Below, in pieces: positions 1 to 10,183 of a stretch of 64,000 nucleotides of DNA. The position numbers and the translations under genes were made by a program. The DNA comes from Mycoplasma haemofelis str. Langford 1 (GTDB taxonomy: Bacteria; Bacillota_I; Bacilli_A; Mycoplasmatales; Mycoplasmoidaceae): positions 248,001 through 312,000 of the forward strand of contig NC_014970.1 of assembly GCF_000200735.1 (NCBI RefSeq). The letters are read 5' to 3'. Every line of letters starts with the position of its first letter. Position 1 is the first letter of the stretch. The notes under the pieces were generated by a model. The model searched no databases, had not been told where the DNA came from, and was given only the letters and a program-made list of their open reading frames with translations.

Positions 1-96
1 GGTCTTAAGACTAAGTGCGGTGAGAAGATTAAATTAGAGATATTTGACACAAATCACAAGGACTATAAAGATACCGTTGATTGGTGTACTAACTAG
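1..96 (+). CDS. Family A protein, 3' end only
   Basis: Only the last 31 codons are in the window, ending in TAG. They hold the last half-module of a family A protein: 'KTKCGEK', then an Asn/Lys/Asp-rich spacer and 'DWCTN' at the end. The closing Trp is TGG. The next gene starts two bases after the stop, so it is the upstream member of the same run. Function unknown. Confidence 0.85.
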   Translation, partial: GLKTKCGEKIKLEIFDTNHKDYKDTVDWCTN

Positions 97-98
97 AG

Positions 99-791
99 AT
101 GTCTGTTTCTTTACCAGCTAAAGTAGCGCTTGGAACATTAGCTGGAGGTGCTACCGTTACTGGTGGAGCTCTTGCTTATAGAGAGATCTCTAAGGAATCC
201 CCTAAAACCAAGAGACCCATTCGGGAGCTGATTGCGAATCTTAAAAAGGATAAGAGGCTCATTTCTAAGTCTGAAGCTGGAGACTCTAAGGAGTGACAAG
301 AAGCTTGGAAGCTATATAAAGGAGATCATCAAAATTCAGAAAGCAATCCATTTTCTATTTCCTCCGAGAAATTAAAGGATTCTGCATCTGATCAAAATGC
401 CCCTTCTGAGTTTATGAGTAAGTGTGAGTCCCTTTCTAGTGAAGAGGTTCTAGATGAGAAGGATAGTAAGTATCAAGATGTACTTAAGTATTGCACCAGA
501 AATACTTTGGTGCAGGATCTAGTTTTAGAATCCGGAAGAAATTTAATTAATGAAACTAGCGGTAACTGAAGTGAAAGTTGAAAGAGTTACAGAGCTGCTA
601 ATTCTGGGAAAGGGAATAATCAAGATACTTGGAAATTAAGCGATTGAGAGTCCAAGAAGAATGACGACTCTACCATCTCAGATAATCTCAAAGTTAAATG
701 TAAAGAGAAGTTGGGAGAGACATCCGGAGTTAAGTCTGTTCAGGATTTTCAAGATGTTGTGAATTGATGCTCTGAACCTAGACCAAAATAA
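99..791 (+). CDS. Family A four-cysteine surface-type protein
   Basis: 230 aa when TGA is Trp; five or more in-frame TGA codons sit at conserved Trp positions. The N-terminus (MSVSLPAKVALG) leads into a Gly/Ala/Thr-rich hydrophobic stretch to about residue 27, then 'RELIANLKKDKRLISKS'. Module 1 ends 'KYCTRNTLVQDL', module 2 'VVNWCSEPRPK'. No lipobox, so membrane anchoring by an uncleaved signal is inferred. The stop abuts the next ATG with no gap, suggesting coupled translation. Function unknown. Confidence 0.9.
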
Positions 792-1493
792 ATGTCCACT
801 TCTTTATTAACTAAAACCGCTTTAGGAGTATTGGGGGCAGGTACTGCTACCGGAGGAGCTATTTACTTTGGTACAGACTTAATTGGTAAGGAGGATGTTA
901 AGACAACTACTCCTATTAAGGAGTTATTAAAGAGCGTTAATCCCCATAAGAGATTGATTTCAAAATCGGAAAAAGGAGATTCTCAGGAATGGAAAGCGGC
1001 CTGAAAGGCTTACAAAGGTAAATACAAGGATCAAGATAGTAATCCTTTCTCTTTATCAAAAGAGAAGTTGAAGTCTTCTGAAGGTGAGGATAACGCCCCC
1101 CCCGAATTCATGAGTCAATGCTCTTCTATGTCTGGAGAGAAGGTGGTTGATGGTAGTGATACTAAGTATCAAACTGTTTTAAGTTACTGCACTAGAGATG
1201 CATTAATTAGTGATTTGATAACTGAGAAGAATCCAAAGAAAGCTTTGCTATCTGAATCCTCAGATGAATCGGGAAAGTGGAAAGCATCTTGACAAGCATA
1301 TCAGGCCGCAAATACTGAAAAGATTCAGAGCAAGGATAAGTGAGGTTTGAGTGATTGAGGAACTAATAATTCATCCTCCGATGCCCCAGAGTCCTTCAAG
1401 AAGGAATGTAAAAAGAGATATGAATCCAAAACAGAAACGGCTTCCCAAGATGAATACTTGAATGTGTTAAATTGATGCACTAAGACTCTCTAG
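792..1493 (+). CDS. Family A protein with internal C8 tract
   Basis: 233 aa. The N-terminus carries the alpha-type 'GGAIYFGTDLIG' segment; module 1 ends 'SYCTRDALISDLI', module 2 'LNWCTKTL'. Bases 1096-1103 are a run of eight C inside codons for Ala-Pro-Pro, where paralogs have interrupted codons for 'NAP'. A one-base change in this run would truncate the protein before both cysteine modules are complete. It starts directly at the stop of the preceding gene. Confidence 0.9.
1096..1103 (+). repeat. Homopolymer C8 inside a coding region
   Basis: Eight consecutive C residues in the family A gene at 792-1493. The reading frame is open at this length, so this copy is 'on'. Slippage here would frameshift the gene. 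Nearby paralogs break the run with other Ala/Pro codons. Confidence 0.9.
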
Positions 1494-1495
1494 TT

Positions 1496-2173
1496 ATGTC
1501 TGTTTCCTTACCTGCTAAATTAGCGCTTGGGACATTGGCTGGTGGAGCTACCGCTGCGGGGGGCGCCTTAGCTTATAAAGAGATTTCTAAACCTAAGGTC
1601 AAGGAGAAGAAGTCAATTGTCACTCTTATTAAGGATTCGCGTAAAGATAAGAGGTTAATGACAAAGAGTAATGGTGGTTCTGAAGATCATTGGAAGAAAG
1701 GCTGGAAGGCTTATTTAGATTCTAAGAGGAATATTTGGGGATTATCAGAATGAAAGGATTCTCCAGTGGATACAGATCCTGCTCCAACTTCCTTTATGAA
1801 TAAGTGTGAATCTGTTTCTCGGGAGGAAGTTGTTGATGAGAGTGATGAACGGTATGTGGCTATCCTTAATTATTGCACACGTGATACTTTAGTTAGTGAT
1901 TTGATAAGTGAAACTAAAGGAAAGACTTTATTAGTTAAAGATACCAATAACCCTTCTACCAATTCAGATTGATTGAAGGTCTGAGGCGATTATAAAACTA
2001 AGAACAACGGAGCTTCAACGGATGAGTGAGACATAGGTAGTTGGACTAGCAATAAAGACCAGAATAATGTTCCCGTTGCTTTCATGGATAAATGCGAAGA
2101 GAAGTCTAAGGTTAAGGCTCACAGATTGGATCAACCAGAGTATTTAAAGGTTCTTGAATATTGCACTAAATAA
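1496..2173 (+). CDS. Family A four-cysteine surface-type protein
   Basis: 225 aa. Its first 20 residues nearly match those of the gene at 99 (MSVSLPAKLALG), while the rest diverges. Module 1 ends 'NYCTRDTLVSDLI'; module 2 carries 'KVKAHRLDQPEYLKVLEYCTK', the AH(K/R)LD C-terminal type also seen at 2173 and 11565. A G6 run lies in the hydrophobic segment (1558-1563). The stop TAA overlaps the next ATG by one base. Confidence 0.9.
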
Positions 2174-2838
2174 TGTGAAAAGCGGGGGCTGGAGTGGCCG
2201 GTGCAGGAGCTGCTGCAACCACAGGAGGAATTCTTCTGCATAAGGAACTTACCAAACCTAAAACTTACTTAATAAGAGACTTATTAGCTTCCAAGAATCC
2301 CGAGAAGAGACTGATTTCTAAGTCTACAGATGGATCTTCCGATGAATGAAAAGCAGCTTGGAAGTTGTATTCTCAAGCCTACAAGGATAACAATAAGAAT
2401 CCCTTTTCTTTAACCACAGCAAAGCCATCTACTATAGATGGAACTCAAAAGGCTCCAGTTGAATTCATGAACAAGTGTGAATTCTTACTTAATCAGAAGG
2501 TATCCAGTGAGGTGGATGACAATTATAAGAATGTCTTTCAGTACTGCACTAGGGATACCTTGGTTAGTGATTTAATTACCGAGAATGGAAGAAAGTTAAT
2601 TGGGGAATCTGAGGGAAAGGAAGCTTGACAAAAGACTTGAGATGATTACAAGGGTAAGAATTCCACTAAGAATACTGGCGCTGATTATTGAAATTTAAGT
2701 AATTGAGATAATCAAAGGAGTCAGACGGATGCTCCTGAAGTTTTCAAACAGGAATGTACCAAGAGATCCAAATCTAAGGCTCACACTCTAGATAATAAGG
2801 ATTATCAAGACGTTCTTCTTTGGTGCACTAAGAGTTAG
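2173..2838 (+). CDS. Family A protein, shortened N-terminus
   Basis: 221 aa from the ATG of a TAATG overlap; the second codon is TGA (Trp). The hydrophobic stretch 'AGAGVAGAGAAATTGG' starts almost at residue 4, without the usual 7-8 leading residues, so the N-terminus may be trimmed. Module 1 ends 'QYCTRDTLVSDLI', module 2 'DVLLWCTKS'. A GTG at 2175 is in another frame and was not used. Confidence 0.85.
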
Positions 2839-2841
2839 GAA

Positions 2842-3870
2842 TTGGAAGCAATAAGGAATCTAGTAGAGTCCTTAGATAGATCTAAATTTGTATCTTTAGG
2901 AAATATCCCCATAACTATTGAGGTAGTTAAGGATTTTTCCACTCATAAATGGGAGAATAAGGATTGGTTAGTGGATGAGGATTCAGCCGTAGAGTATTTA
3001 GTAAAGGCCAGTATAAACAAGGATTCCCTTAACTCCATAATCTCAGAATCCCTTAAAGAGGGGTGAAATGGGAAAATTACCCCAGCAATAAGGGATCTAC
3101 GAGATAGTTTTTATCTGAATGTAGATAGATGTAATGGCATTGATGATGAGTCAGTTCGTTCCATACTATTCTTACTTCAATTTAAGGGGATATCTTGAGA
3201 TGAGTTCAAATCTCAATCGTTCCTTAATGATGTAGAGGAGAAGTTAGCCCTTATAAATTCAATTCCCAATCATGTGATTGAGGAAATCAGCAATAGAGCT
3301 AAATTCTGTTTGCGGTACTTATTGTCTTTTGAAGGAAAGGAAGTGATAGAGGGGTTTAAATTAAGGGAGTTGGGCTTTATTCCGGAAGGTGAGATTGACT
3401 TAGTAACTTCTAGTGCAATTATAGATATTAGATCTCTAGATTTTGAGCCTAATCTGTTTGACTGAATTCACGTTATTACCTACTATCTCTTAGGCAGAAT
3501 AGACTCCCCTTTCTACGAGGAGAAGGGAGTCTACTTCTCTTCTATAAAGAATCTGAAGATCATTAATCCTAGAAAAGGATTAGTTTATGTTCTTAAGGTG
3601 GAGGATTTACTCCCTAAAAAGGGACTAATCCTTTCCATTTCTAGAGAGCTAATATTCAGAAGGAAGATCTCTGATCAAGTAGCTATTCTTAAATATTTGG
3701 ATGATATCTATGGGAAGATATTCCATGGATATCTCCTTAAATTTGGAGGAGATGTTCTACTATCCAAGTACGCTACCTTCCAGAGACTGGAGGATTTTTT
3801 TACTCAAGATGAATTTCGTTTCATAGAAGGCTGCTTTCTGAATTTTCTCAATAATAGTTTGTTATCTTAA
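2842..3870 (+). CDS. Unrecognised 342-aa protein inside the family A array
   Basis: Starts at TTG two codons after the preceding stop, the only early start candidate in this frame, and runs 342 aa with few TGA codons. It has no hydrophobic N-terminus, no paired-cysteine modules and no WC ending. It is rich in Leu, Ile, Asp and Glu ('LRDSFYLN', 'FCLRYLLSFEG', 'GKIFHGYLLKFGG'), suggesting a soluble, mainly helical cytoplasmic protein. It ends flush with the ATG of the next gene, so it is probably co-transcribed with the surface-type genes. I do not recognise the family. Confidence 0.85.
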
Positions 3871-4503
3871 ATGACTCTAGCAGCTAAGAGCGCCTTGGGC
3901 TTTGTATCTTCTGCATTATTAGCTGGTACTACTACAGCCGTAGTTAGACCTTCACCAGAAGAACCAAGAACCATTTCTAAGCTGATTTCCAGCACAAGAC
4001 CAGATAGGAGATTGCTATTTGATGGTTATCAGAAAAAGAGTGATGGCTCTCAGGAGGTCTGAAAGTTTGCTTGGAATAAGTATCGTAATGATTTTTCATC
4101 GGGAGCTCCTAATCCATTTTCTTTAAATATCACTAATGTAGATAATGCTCCTGTTGAATTCAGAAATGCGTGCAAGAAGCTATTTAGTGAGCAAGTTTTA
4201 AATACAGAAGACGAGAAGTATACTTGGGGAATTGAATACTGCACCAGACCTACTTTAGTATCCGATTGAATATGAGGACAAGGGTATGAAGTAGTTTCTG
4301 ATCAGGGAGGTGAATGGAATACTTTATGGAATAAGTACAAGACTAATAACTTCTGACAGATTACTGATTCAACTAGCAATGATCAAGCACCTCAAGCATT
4401 TAAAACCAAATGCAAAGACGAAGCTAATAAGGCTCAAGGAAATAAGAATGATGTTTCTGTAACTAGAGTGATTGATTTCTGTTCTAAAAAGAGAACAAAT
4501 TAG
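3871..4503 (+). CDS. Family B four-cysteine surface-type protein
   Basis: 210 aa. Hydrophobic N-terminus to about residue 26, then 'RPDRRLLFDGYQ', the B signature. Module 1 reads 'FRNACKKLF' to 'EYCTRPTLVSDWIW'; module 2 runs from 'FKTKCKDEA' to 'VIDFCSKKRTN', so the final Trp is replaced by Phe. It ends a plus run and its stop shares bases with the stop of the opposing D1 gene. The same B-then-D arrangement recurs at 22562 and 31574. Confidence 0.9.
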
Positions 4504-5141
4504 TTGGAAGCTTTAGCAATAGTACATCATTCCTTTATGGATTCATAGGAGTAATCAGAGTCGTTAACGGGCTTACTTGAAACGTCATGACATCCATTCT
4601 TGATCTTATCTAAGTTACTACTAGTTCCTTTATCATCAGTTGACTTTATATCAATTCCCTTAATTTTCAAATTATCAGCCAGCACTTTGTACTTATCAAA
4701 CCTATCATTTCATTCATTGTCCTTACCATCCTTAGACATTAGCTCCACGCCATCCTCTTTAAATCTATCAGTCATAACCTTACCTCTAGAGCAATACTTA
4801 ACCACTTCTTCATAGATAGGATCCTTCACTCCAACAACTTCCTTATTGGAAATATTGGAACACTTATCTTTGAAGGATTGCGGAATGGAAGCCGGATCCG
4901 TCTTGCCCTTTCATTCAGGAATATTTCACTCGTTAACTCCAGAAGCTAGATATTCCTTTCACTTACTATCTCAATGTGAAGATTCATCAGCAGAGATAAG
5001 TATCTTATGTTCTTTGTTGAGAAGGGAAGAGATGCTGTAGGTTTTCTGAGATCCAAATATCTTGTCCTTATTGAGAGCTAATCCTGTGGCAGCAGCTCCA
5101 GTTGCACCCGCCCCACCCAAGAATAGAAGACTCTTATTCAT
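4500..5141 (-). CDS. Family D1 four-cysteine protein
   Basis: 213 aa. N-terminal Gly/Ala-rich segment (LFLGGAGATGAAATG), then 'SISSLLNKEHKILIS'. Module 1: 'FKDKCSNIS' to 'VVKYCSRGKVMTDRF'; module 2: 'IKNGCHDV' to 'IKEWCTIAKASN'. Strongly similar along its length to the protein at 23218-23856, with the same D2 partner upstream. The bases TTAG at 4500-4503 hold stops for both strands. The start overlaps the D2 stop by one base. Confidence 0.9.
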
Positions 5142-5782
5142 TATTTCTTCTTAGCGCACCATCTCTTAGTATTCAAATAAGAAACCTCATCTATTGCTTT
5201 AGACACAGCACTCTGACAAGCATTTTTAAATTTAGTTAAATGAGTATTATCGCTATGCACTTCCGATTGAGCTATCTCTATACCCACCACTTTCTCCTCT
5301 GGCTTGGCAGTTTTATAATTTTGAAAATTTGTAGTTCATAGTGAATCATTAGAGTTGTCAGTCTTCAAGAATTCATATCCCTCCTTCTCTAACTTATCAG
5401 TAACAGTAGTCTTCCTCATACATAAGTCTCTAAATTCCTTAAAGAGAGGATCTTCCTCTCCACTTACCTCAAGGGATAATCTCTTATTACACTCACTCTT
5501 GAAAGCAGTTCCTATGGAGGAGCTATCTCCAACTCAATCCGTTAACTTCCAACTATCTTCCCCCTTCTTCTTACCTTTATTCTTAGATTGATAGTTCTTC
5601 CAAGCGTCAGCTCACTTGGCATCCTCTCCTTTTAGTAGAGTGAATGTCTCTTGATTCTCTACTATATTACTAATCGATACTTTCTTGGTCTTAAAGGGCT
5701 CCGCAAGATAAATACCCGTCCCTATTGCTCCAGCCCCACCAACAGACAATAAGGATGCAGCTCCCTTAGTGATTGTTGCCAT
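5141..5782 (-). CDS. Family D2 four-cysteine protein
   Basis: 213 aa. Starts MATITKGAASLLSVGG, then 'GIYLAEPFKTKKVSIS'. Module 1 has 'FKSECNKRLSLEV' and 'RDLCMRKTTVTDKL'; module 2 'FKNACQSAVSKAIDEV' to 'KRWCAKKK'. The second half of module 1 lacks the aromatic residue before Cys. It closely matches 23849-24490, so D1-D2 is a pair duplicated as a unit. It is the first gene of its minus-strand run and faces a divergent gap of 50 bp. Confidence 0.9.
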
Positions 5783-5832
5783 ATGAAAAGTAGTAGGTAA
5801 CGAGGGACGTTAGTTATTTCTATATTAAGTTT
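5783..5832. promoter_or_regulatory. Divergent intergenic promoter region
   Basis: 50 bp between oppositely directed starts. On the plus strand TATATT lies 7 bases before the ATG at 5833, and the element GTTATTTCTA lies just before it. If this is the -10 box, the mRNA would be almost leaderless. No Shine-Dalgarno-like sequence precedes either start. Inferred from position only. Confidence 0.35.
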
Positions 5833-6465
5833 ATGAATTTTGCAGCTAAAGCCGCTGCTGGAGCGGGATTAACGGGGTCTTTAGCTGGAGGAGGTTACTT
5901 GGTATATACCCACAACACTAAGCCTACTTTGGAAGATAGACTGATTAAGGATAAATTTAAGATTCTCCCTTTGAAGGCGGGAAAGGGGAATAACGAGGGT
6001 TGATCTATCATTCTGGCGGAATATAAGAAAGATACTGCTACTTCTAAATTCTCCATCTCCTTGGATAGTTCTGATGATGTCAATATAGAGAAGTTAAAGG
6101 TAGAATGCACCAAGGCTTTAAGTGGGGAGTATTCTGATGCTTCCTATTCTAGGGCGAAGAGATGATGTGTAGTTGCCAGAAGCTTGAAGGAGAGGTTGGA
6201 AGATACAGGATTTAGGATTCTTGATAATACAGAGAGTACTAGTACTGATGATGGTGAATGGGTAAAGAAGGAGTCTATTTATAAGGATAGAGATCTTTCT
6301 GGAATTGAGGATGATTTAAAAACTGCTGCAGGAGATAAAGGTAAGAGGAAGGATGTCATTAAGAAGGGATGTAAGAGCCTATTAGAGGGAGATTCAAAGA
6401 CCTTTAGTGATGACTTTGATGATAAATACTCTAAGGCAGAGAAGATTTGTGCAGTTAAGAAATAA
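5833..6465 (+). CDS. Family C four-cysteine protein
   Basis: 210 aa, a single plus gene between two minus runs. N-terminus MNFAAKAAAG then 'SLAGGGYLVYTH'. Module 1: 'LKVECTKALSGEYSD' to 'AKRWCVVARSLKERL'; module 2: 'IKKGCKSLLEGDS' to 'AEKICAVKK', with Ile in place of the last Trp. Similar to 34245, 34892 and 42588. Its 3' end overlaps the opposing membrane gene by 11 bp. Confidence 0.9.
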
Positions 6466-6964
6466 TGTTCATTTTCTTTAACTGAAGACTCTTCCAATAG
6501 AAGAATCCCTTTATACAAAAGGATACCATTCCTAGGAGTGGTAGGATTGTTGCATTGTATATGATGCGAGTTACAATAGAGGATAAGGAAGCTATTAATA
6601 CGATTCTCAATTCATTTAATTTCACCCTATCTTCATCAATCATAGTTACATTAACAACTCTATTGATGGCAAAAGCAGTCATCACTTGCTTGTAAATATC
6701 AACTACGTTTACTATTGCAAATAGGACAAGTAGCAATACCAATACTGCCATTGATAAAGAGATATCCTCCCCCTTAAGGTTAGAAGCATCAAAGGAGATC
6801 TCTTGTCGATTAACTATTATTAAGACGAACAGGAATATCTCTAGGAATTGAGTTATTGAGGATAGCTTTCAAAAGTCGATTAGATCCTTGACACGATTAG
6901 AGAGATTATTAAAGAAGAAGTCTTGATTTATGGACTCTTTGACTGTTTGAAATTGCCCTTCCAT
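6455..6964 (-). CDS. Family M membrane protein
   Basis: 169 aa with one in-frame TGA. A polar N-terminus of about 30 residues ends 'NRVKDLIDFWK', followed by hydrophobic segments near residues 37-53 (FLEIFLFVLIIVN), 71-90 (MAVLVLLLVLFAIVNVV) and a long C-terminal one (from LIASLSSIV through MVSFCIKGFFYW). 'YKQVMTAFAINR' aligns with 'IMTLYAVN' of 24494 and 'STFLCIGR' of 7486. No catalytic motif. Lies in a run of three M genes; function unknown. Confidence 0.85.
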
Positions 6965-6967
6965 CTC

Positions 6968-7471
6968 CTAAGGAATTATTTCTTTACAAGTCTTGTAGTA
7001 GCAGAACTTCAGAGCTAGGGGAACTAAGTATCCAGCAATTGAACAACCAGCTAAGCTGCAGATAATGGTGGAGGAGGCTACTCCTATTAGGGAAGCCCTA
7101 CACTCACTTAATAGACATCTTGCTTTGACGTCAGGGTATTGATCTAATGCCCTATTTATGCATAGAAAGGTAGTTATGACCTTTACTATTCCCATTACTA
7201 GGATAACGATGGATGCTATTGCTCACACCATCGCTACCATCAATAGTAGTGTCTTCAGTAAATCTGGTATTGAAGAACTATTACTTGACTGCTGAGGATC
7301 TAATAATCGATATAGGAATAAAAGAACTCCAACATTTCCAACAACCTCAAATATCAGAGACTTCTTCCAGAAAGAAACTAGGTTTCTAGAACGAATTATG
7401 AATTCACTCCAAGGATCATCTACTTCCCTTTCTATTCTTACGTAGGTTACAGATTCTGAATTTAATCCCAA
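6968..7471 (-). CDS. Family M membrane protein, TTG start
   Basis: 167 aa, joined across a TGA at 7223-7225. TTG at 7471 is the best start: the frame is closed at 7511, and no ATG lies between. 'RNLVSFWKKS' precedes the first hydrophobic segment (LIFEVVGNVGVLLFLYRL). Further segments are 'LLLMVAMVWAIASIVILVMG' and the C-terminal 'SLAGCSIAGYLVPLALKF'. 'ITTFLCINRALD' links it to its two neighbours. Three bases separate it from the gene downstream. Confidence 0.8.
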
Positions 7472-7485
7472 CTTATAGAGCCTTG

Positions 7486-8031
7486 TTATTCTGCTATCCT
7501 TTTGTAACTCTTATAGTAGAGATATTTACATATTCAATTGGCAATAAATCCAATGGCATTAATTCCTGGAATGGCATAGGTAACCATAGATGCCATCATA
7601 AGTCCCAAGATATTCCTACCTTCTTTTAGGGATGCCTTAACCTTTGTATCATCTACTAATTCTACTGTTCTTCCTATACATAGAAAAGTAGAGATTATTC
7701 TTGAAATGGAAATGGCTCCCATGATCAAGAATATTAGAACACAAACAAGTAAAACTACGATAAGAGTCATTGCTACTGCAGGCATACCACTACCACTATC
7801 GCCTGAGCCGTTTAAAATCCCATAAACCCCAACCCCCATAGATACCACCGCCAAAACTATGAGAACTATGTAGAATACCAGAAGCTTCTTTCAAATAGAG
7901 AAACAAGCTTTAGATTTACTCAGGTACTCTTCTAAATGCGAATTAGATGCGTTAGGATTACCTCCAACTAGTCTTCTTCTTACTGCCTTAACTTCTTTAA
8001 CAGGTTTAGGTCTTATCTTCGACGGTTCCAA
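7486..8031 (-). CDS. Family M membrane protein, basic N-terminus
   Basis: 181 aa with TTG start at 8031, the only initiator soon after the upstream stop. The first 55 residues are strongly basic (PKPVKEVKAVRRRLVGG) and presumably cytoplasmic. Then come 'IWKKLLVFYIVLIVLAVVSMG', 'MTLIVVLLVCVLIFLIMGAI' and a C-terminal 'MMASMVTYAIPGINAIGFIA'. 'STFLCIGRTVELVDD' matches its neighbours. Its end overlaps the downstream gene's possible upstream starts. First gene of the M run. Confidence 0.8.
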
Positions 8032-8095
8032 AAATTAAAAATTAATTCTATCATGAATGGGATGCTAATTTTTAAGGTTGCTTATTTTAATAACT
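8032..8095. promoter_or_regulatory. Divergent promoter region for the M run and the main A run
   Basis: 64 bp, AT-rich. TATTTT about 10 bases before the ATG at 8096 is a possible -10 box. TTG at 8078 is in frame with the next gene but would put seven residues before the conserved MTTAAK start, so it was rejected. Confidence 0.35.
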
Positions 8096-8779
8096 ATGAC
8101 TACAGCAGCCAAAGCGGCATCTGCAGTGGCTGCGGCTAGCACCGCTTCAGCCGGAGGAATTTACTTTGGTACCGATTTACTTAAGAGCAAGAAAACCATA
8201 ACCGACTTAATCCGAGAGAAGAATCCCAATAAGAGGTTAATAACTTCTACTACTGTGTCTGACGATGCGTGGAAGAAGGCATATAAAGCTTATAGAGAAG
8301 AAAATAAGGAGAAGGAAAGGGGTCAAGATTCTTGAAAGTTAAGCGACTGATCTAAGCCTAACGGGAATATTCAAGAAGCTGATACTACTGAAGAATTCAT
8401 AAATAAGTGTAAATCTAATAGCGGCCTAGAGGCTTCAAAGGATAATGATCTTCTTTATCAACAAGTTCTTAAGTATTGCACTAGAGCTACTTTAGTAAGT
8501 GATCTGATTGCTGAAAATAATAAAGGCAGGAGGTTATTGAAATCATCCGGTCAAGAGGGGGAAGCCGATTGACAAAAGGCTTGGAACGTTTACAAACAGC
8601 AAAATATAGGTAAGAATAGCAACCCTTGATCCTTAGCAGACTGGGATTCTAAGAAAGCAGGAAACGATCTTCCTACCAATTACAAAACCACTTGCGATAC
8701 TAAGTCTTCAGAAGAGGCATTTAAGACAGACGATGAGAAGTATCTGAATGTCTTGAATTGGTGTACCGTACCTGCTTAA
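8096..8779 (+). CDS. Family A-alpha protein, first of a 20-gene run
   Basis: 227 aa. N-terminus MTTAAKAASAVAAASTASAG then 'GIYFGTDLLKS', the alpha type. Module 1 'FINKCKSNS' to 'KYCTRATLVSDLI', module 2 'YKTTCDTKS' to 'YLNVLNWCTVPA'. The C-terminal half resembles that of 12260 more than that of other alpha genes. It follows the 64-bp promoter gap, and all later genes to 16360 follow with gaps of a few bases, so one long transcript is likely. Confidence 0.9.
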
Positions 8780-8781
8780 TT

Positions 8782-9462
8782 ATGGCTATCTCTACAACAA
8801 CTAAATTAGTTACCGGCTCTCTAGCTTCCTGCTCTGTAGTTGGTGGAGGAGTTTTAGCTGGTTCTAAGTATTTTGGAAAAGAGACCGAAAAGAAGCCGAT
8901 TACCACTCTCTTAAAAGAGAAGAATCCGGAGAAGAGACTTATTGCTCAATCTAGTACTGGATCCGAGGCAGAGTGGAAGGAAGCTTGAAAGAGTTACTTG
9001 ACTAGCGGGAGTAATGTGTGGTCTATTGAAGAGGGAACTAAGCAGCCCAATGGAACTGATAATGCTCCAACTTCTTTCATTCAGAAATGCATGGAGAATA
9101 GTGAGGTTAAAGTTGAGAATGAACAGGATACTACTTATTTTCAAGTTCTAAGCTATTGCACTAGGGATACATTAATAAAGGATTTGATTTCCGGAACTAA
9201 GAGACTGCTTGTTAATTCTTCCGATCAGGATACAGAGGGATGGAGTGCCTCTTGATCTGCATATAAATCTAAGAATACTAATAATCAGTCTGGGAAGGAT
9301 AAATGAGCTCTCGATGATTGAAGTCAAAAGCATAGTGAGTCAAATGTTCCGGAGTCTTTCAAACAAAAATGTGGAGATAAGTCTTCAGGAAAGGCCTATT
9401 CTCAGAAATCTTTAGTGGAGGATTATTCCCTTGTATTGGAATGATGTACCACTAATTCATAA
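8782..9462 (+). CDS. Family A-beta protein with lipobox-like LASC
   Basis: 226 aa. 'VTGSLASCSVVGGG' at about residues 10-23 contains Leu-Ala-Ser-Cys, which fits the lipoprotein lipobox pattern, although hydrophobic residues continue after the Cys. 'LLKEKNPEKRLIAQS' follows. Module 1 ends 'SYCTRDTLIKDLI'; module 2 ends 'SLVEDYSLVLEWCTTNS', a C-type shared with 10867, 12962 and 17129. Either a lipoprotein or a signal-anchored protein. Confidence 0.9.
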
Positions 9463-9464
9463 GC

Positions 9465-10181
9465 ATGACTACTTCGGCATTAACTAAGGTAGCCCTTGGA
9501 ATGGGTGCTGCAAGTGCTACTGCAGCAGGAGCAGCTTATGCCGGTGGAGCTTTTTCCCCATCCGGAGAGAAAGAAGAGGTAGTTTCTCGGTTAATCAAAA
9601 CCGCAAATCCAAGTAAGAGAGTAATAGTTACTACAGATGCAAATGATTCCAATTGGAAGGAAGCTTGGAAGCTATATAGAGAAGACAATAAGGATAAGAA
9701 CGTTGGTGAAGATATCTGGAAACTAAAGGATTGAACTAAGCCTAATTCTGGAGCAATAAACAATACAGATCCTGCTCCAGCTTCCTTCATCAGTGAGTGT
9801 CACTCAAGATCATCCAACAAGACAATTAAGACTGATTCCAATCTTTACAAAGAGGTTCTAAGATACTGCACTAAGGATACTCAGGTAAGTGATCTGATTG
9901 CCGAGAATAATAAAGATAAGACCCTTCTAGATACCTCTTCCCAGTCTGGAGACTCTAGTCCAAGTGCAGATTGAATAAACGCTTGAGAGGTTTATAAAAA
10001 GCACAACGAGGGTAAGGGAGCTAGTGCAGATGCTTGGCAATTAGAAAGTTGGGACTCTAAGAAATCGGGAACAGTTTTACCTAGTGATTTCAAAACTAAG
10101 TGTGCTACCAAGTTACAAACCAAGACCTTTGATTTAAATAACGAGGATTACAGAGGAGTCTTAGCTTGATGCACTAAGTAG
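9465..10181 (+). CDS. Family A-gamma protein
   Basis: 238 aa, the longest A copy here. Gamma N-terminus: 'GMGAASATAAGAAYAGG' then 'FSPSGEKEEVVSRLIK'. Module 1 'FISECHSRSS' to 'RYCTKDTQVSDLI' (CTK instead of CTR); module 2 'FKTKCATKLQTKTFDL' to 'VLAWCTK'. Bases 9503-9550 are nearly identical to the same segment of 13651, 15038 and 19928. Confidence 0.9.
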
Positions 10182-10183
10182 CT

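Noticed and set aside
28..791. Splitting genes at each TGA into separate short proteins
   Set aside because: The pieces continue in the same frame, TGA falls at positions where paralogs have TGG, and the joined products match over their full length.
4600..4815. Plus-strand open frames inside the minus D1 gene, and many similar antisense frames across the window
   Set aside because: They lie opposite well-conserved coding sequence, are Leu/Ser-rich and lack the family layout; they are shadows of real genes.
8078..8095. TTG at 8078 as start of the A gene
   Set aside because: It would add MLILIT before the MTTAAK start that all alpha paralogs share.
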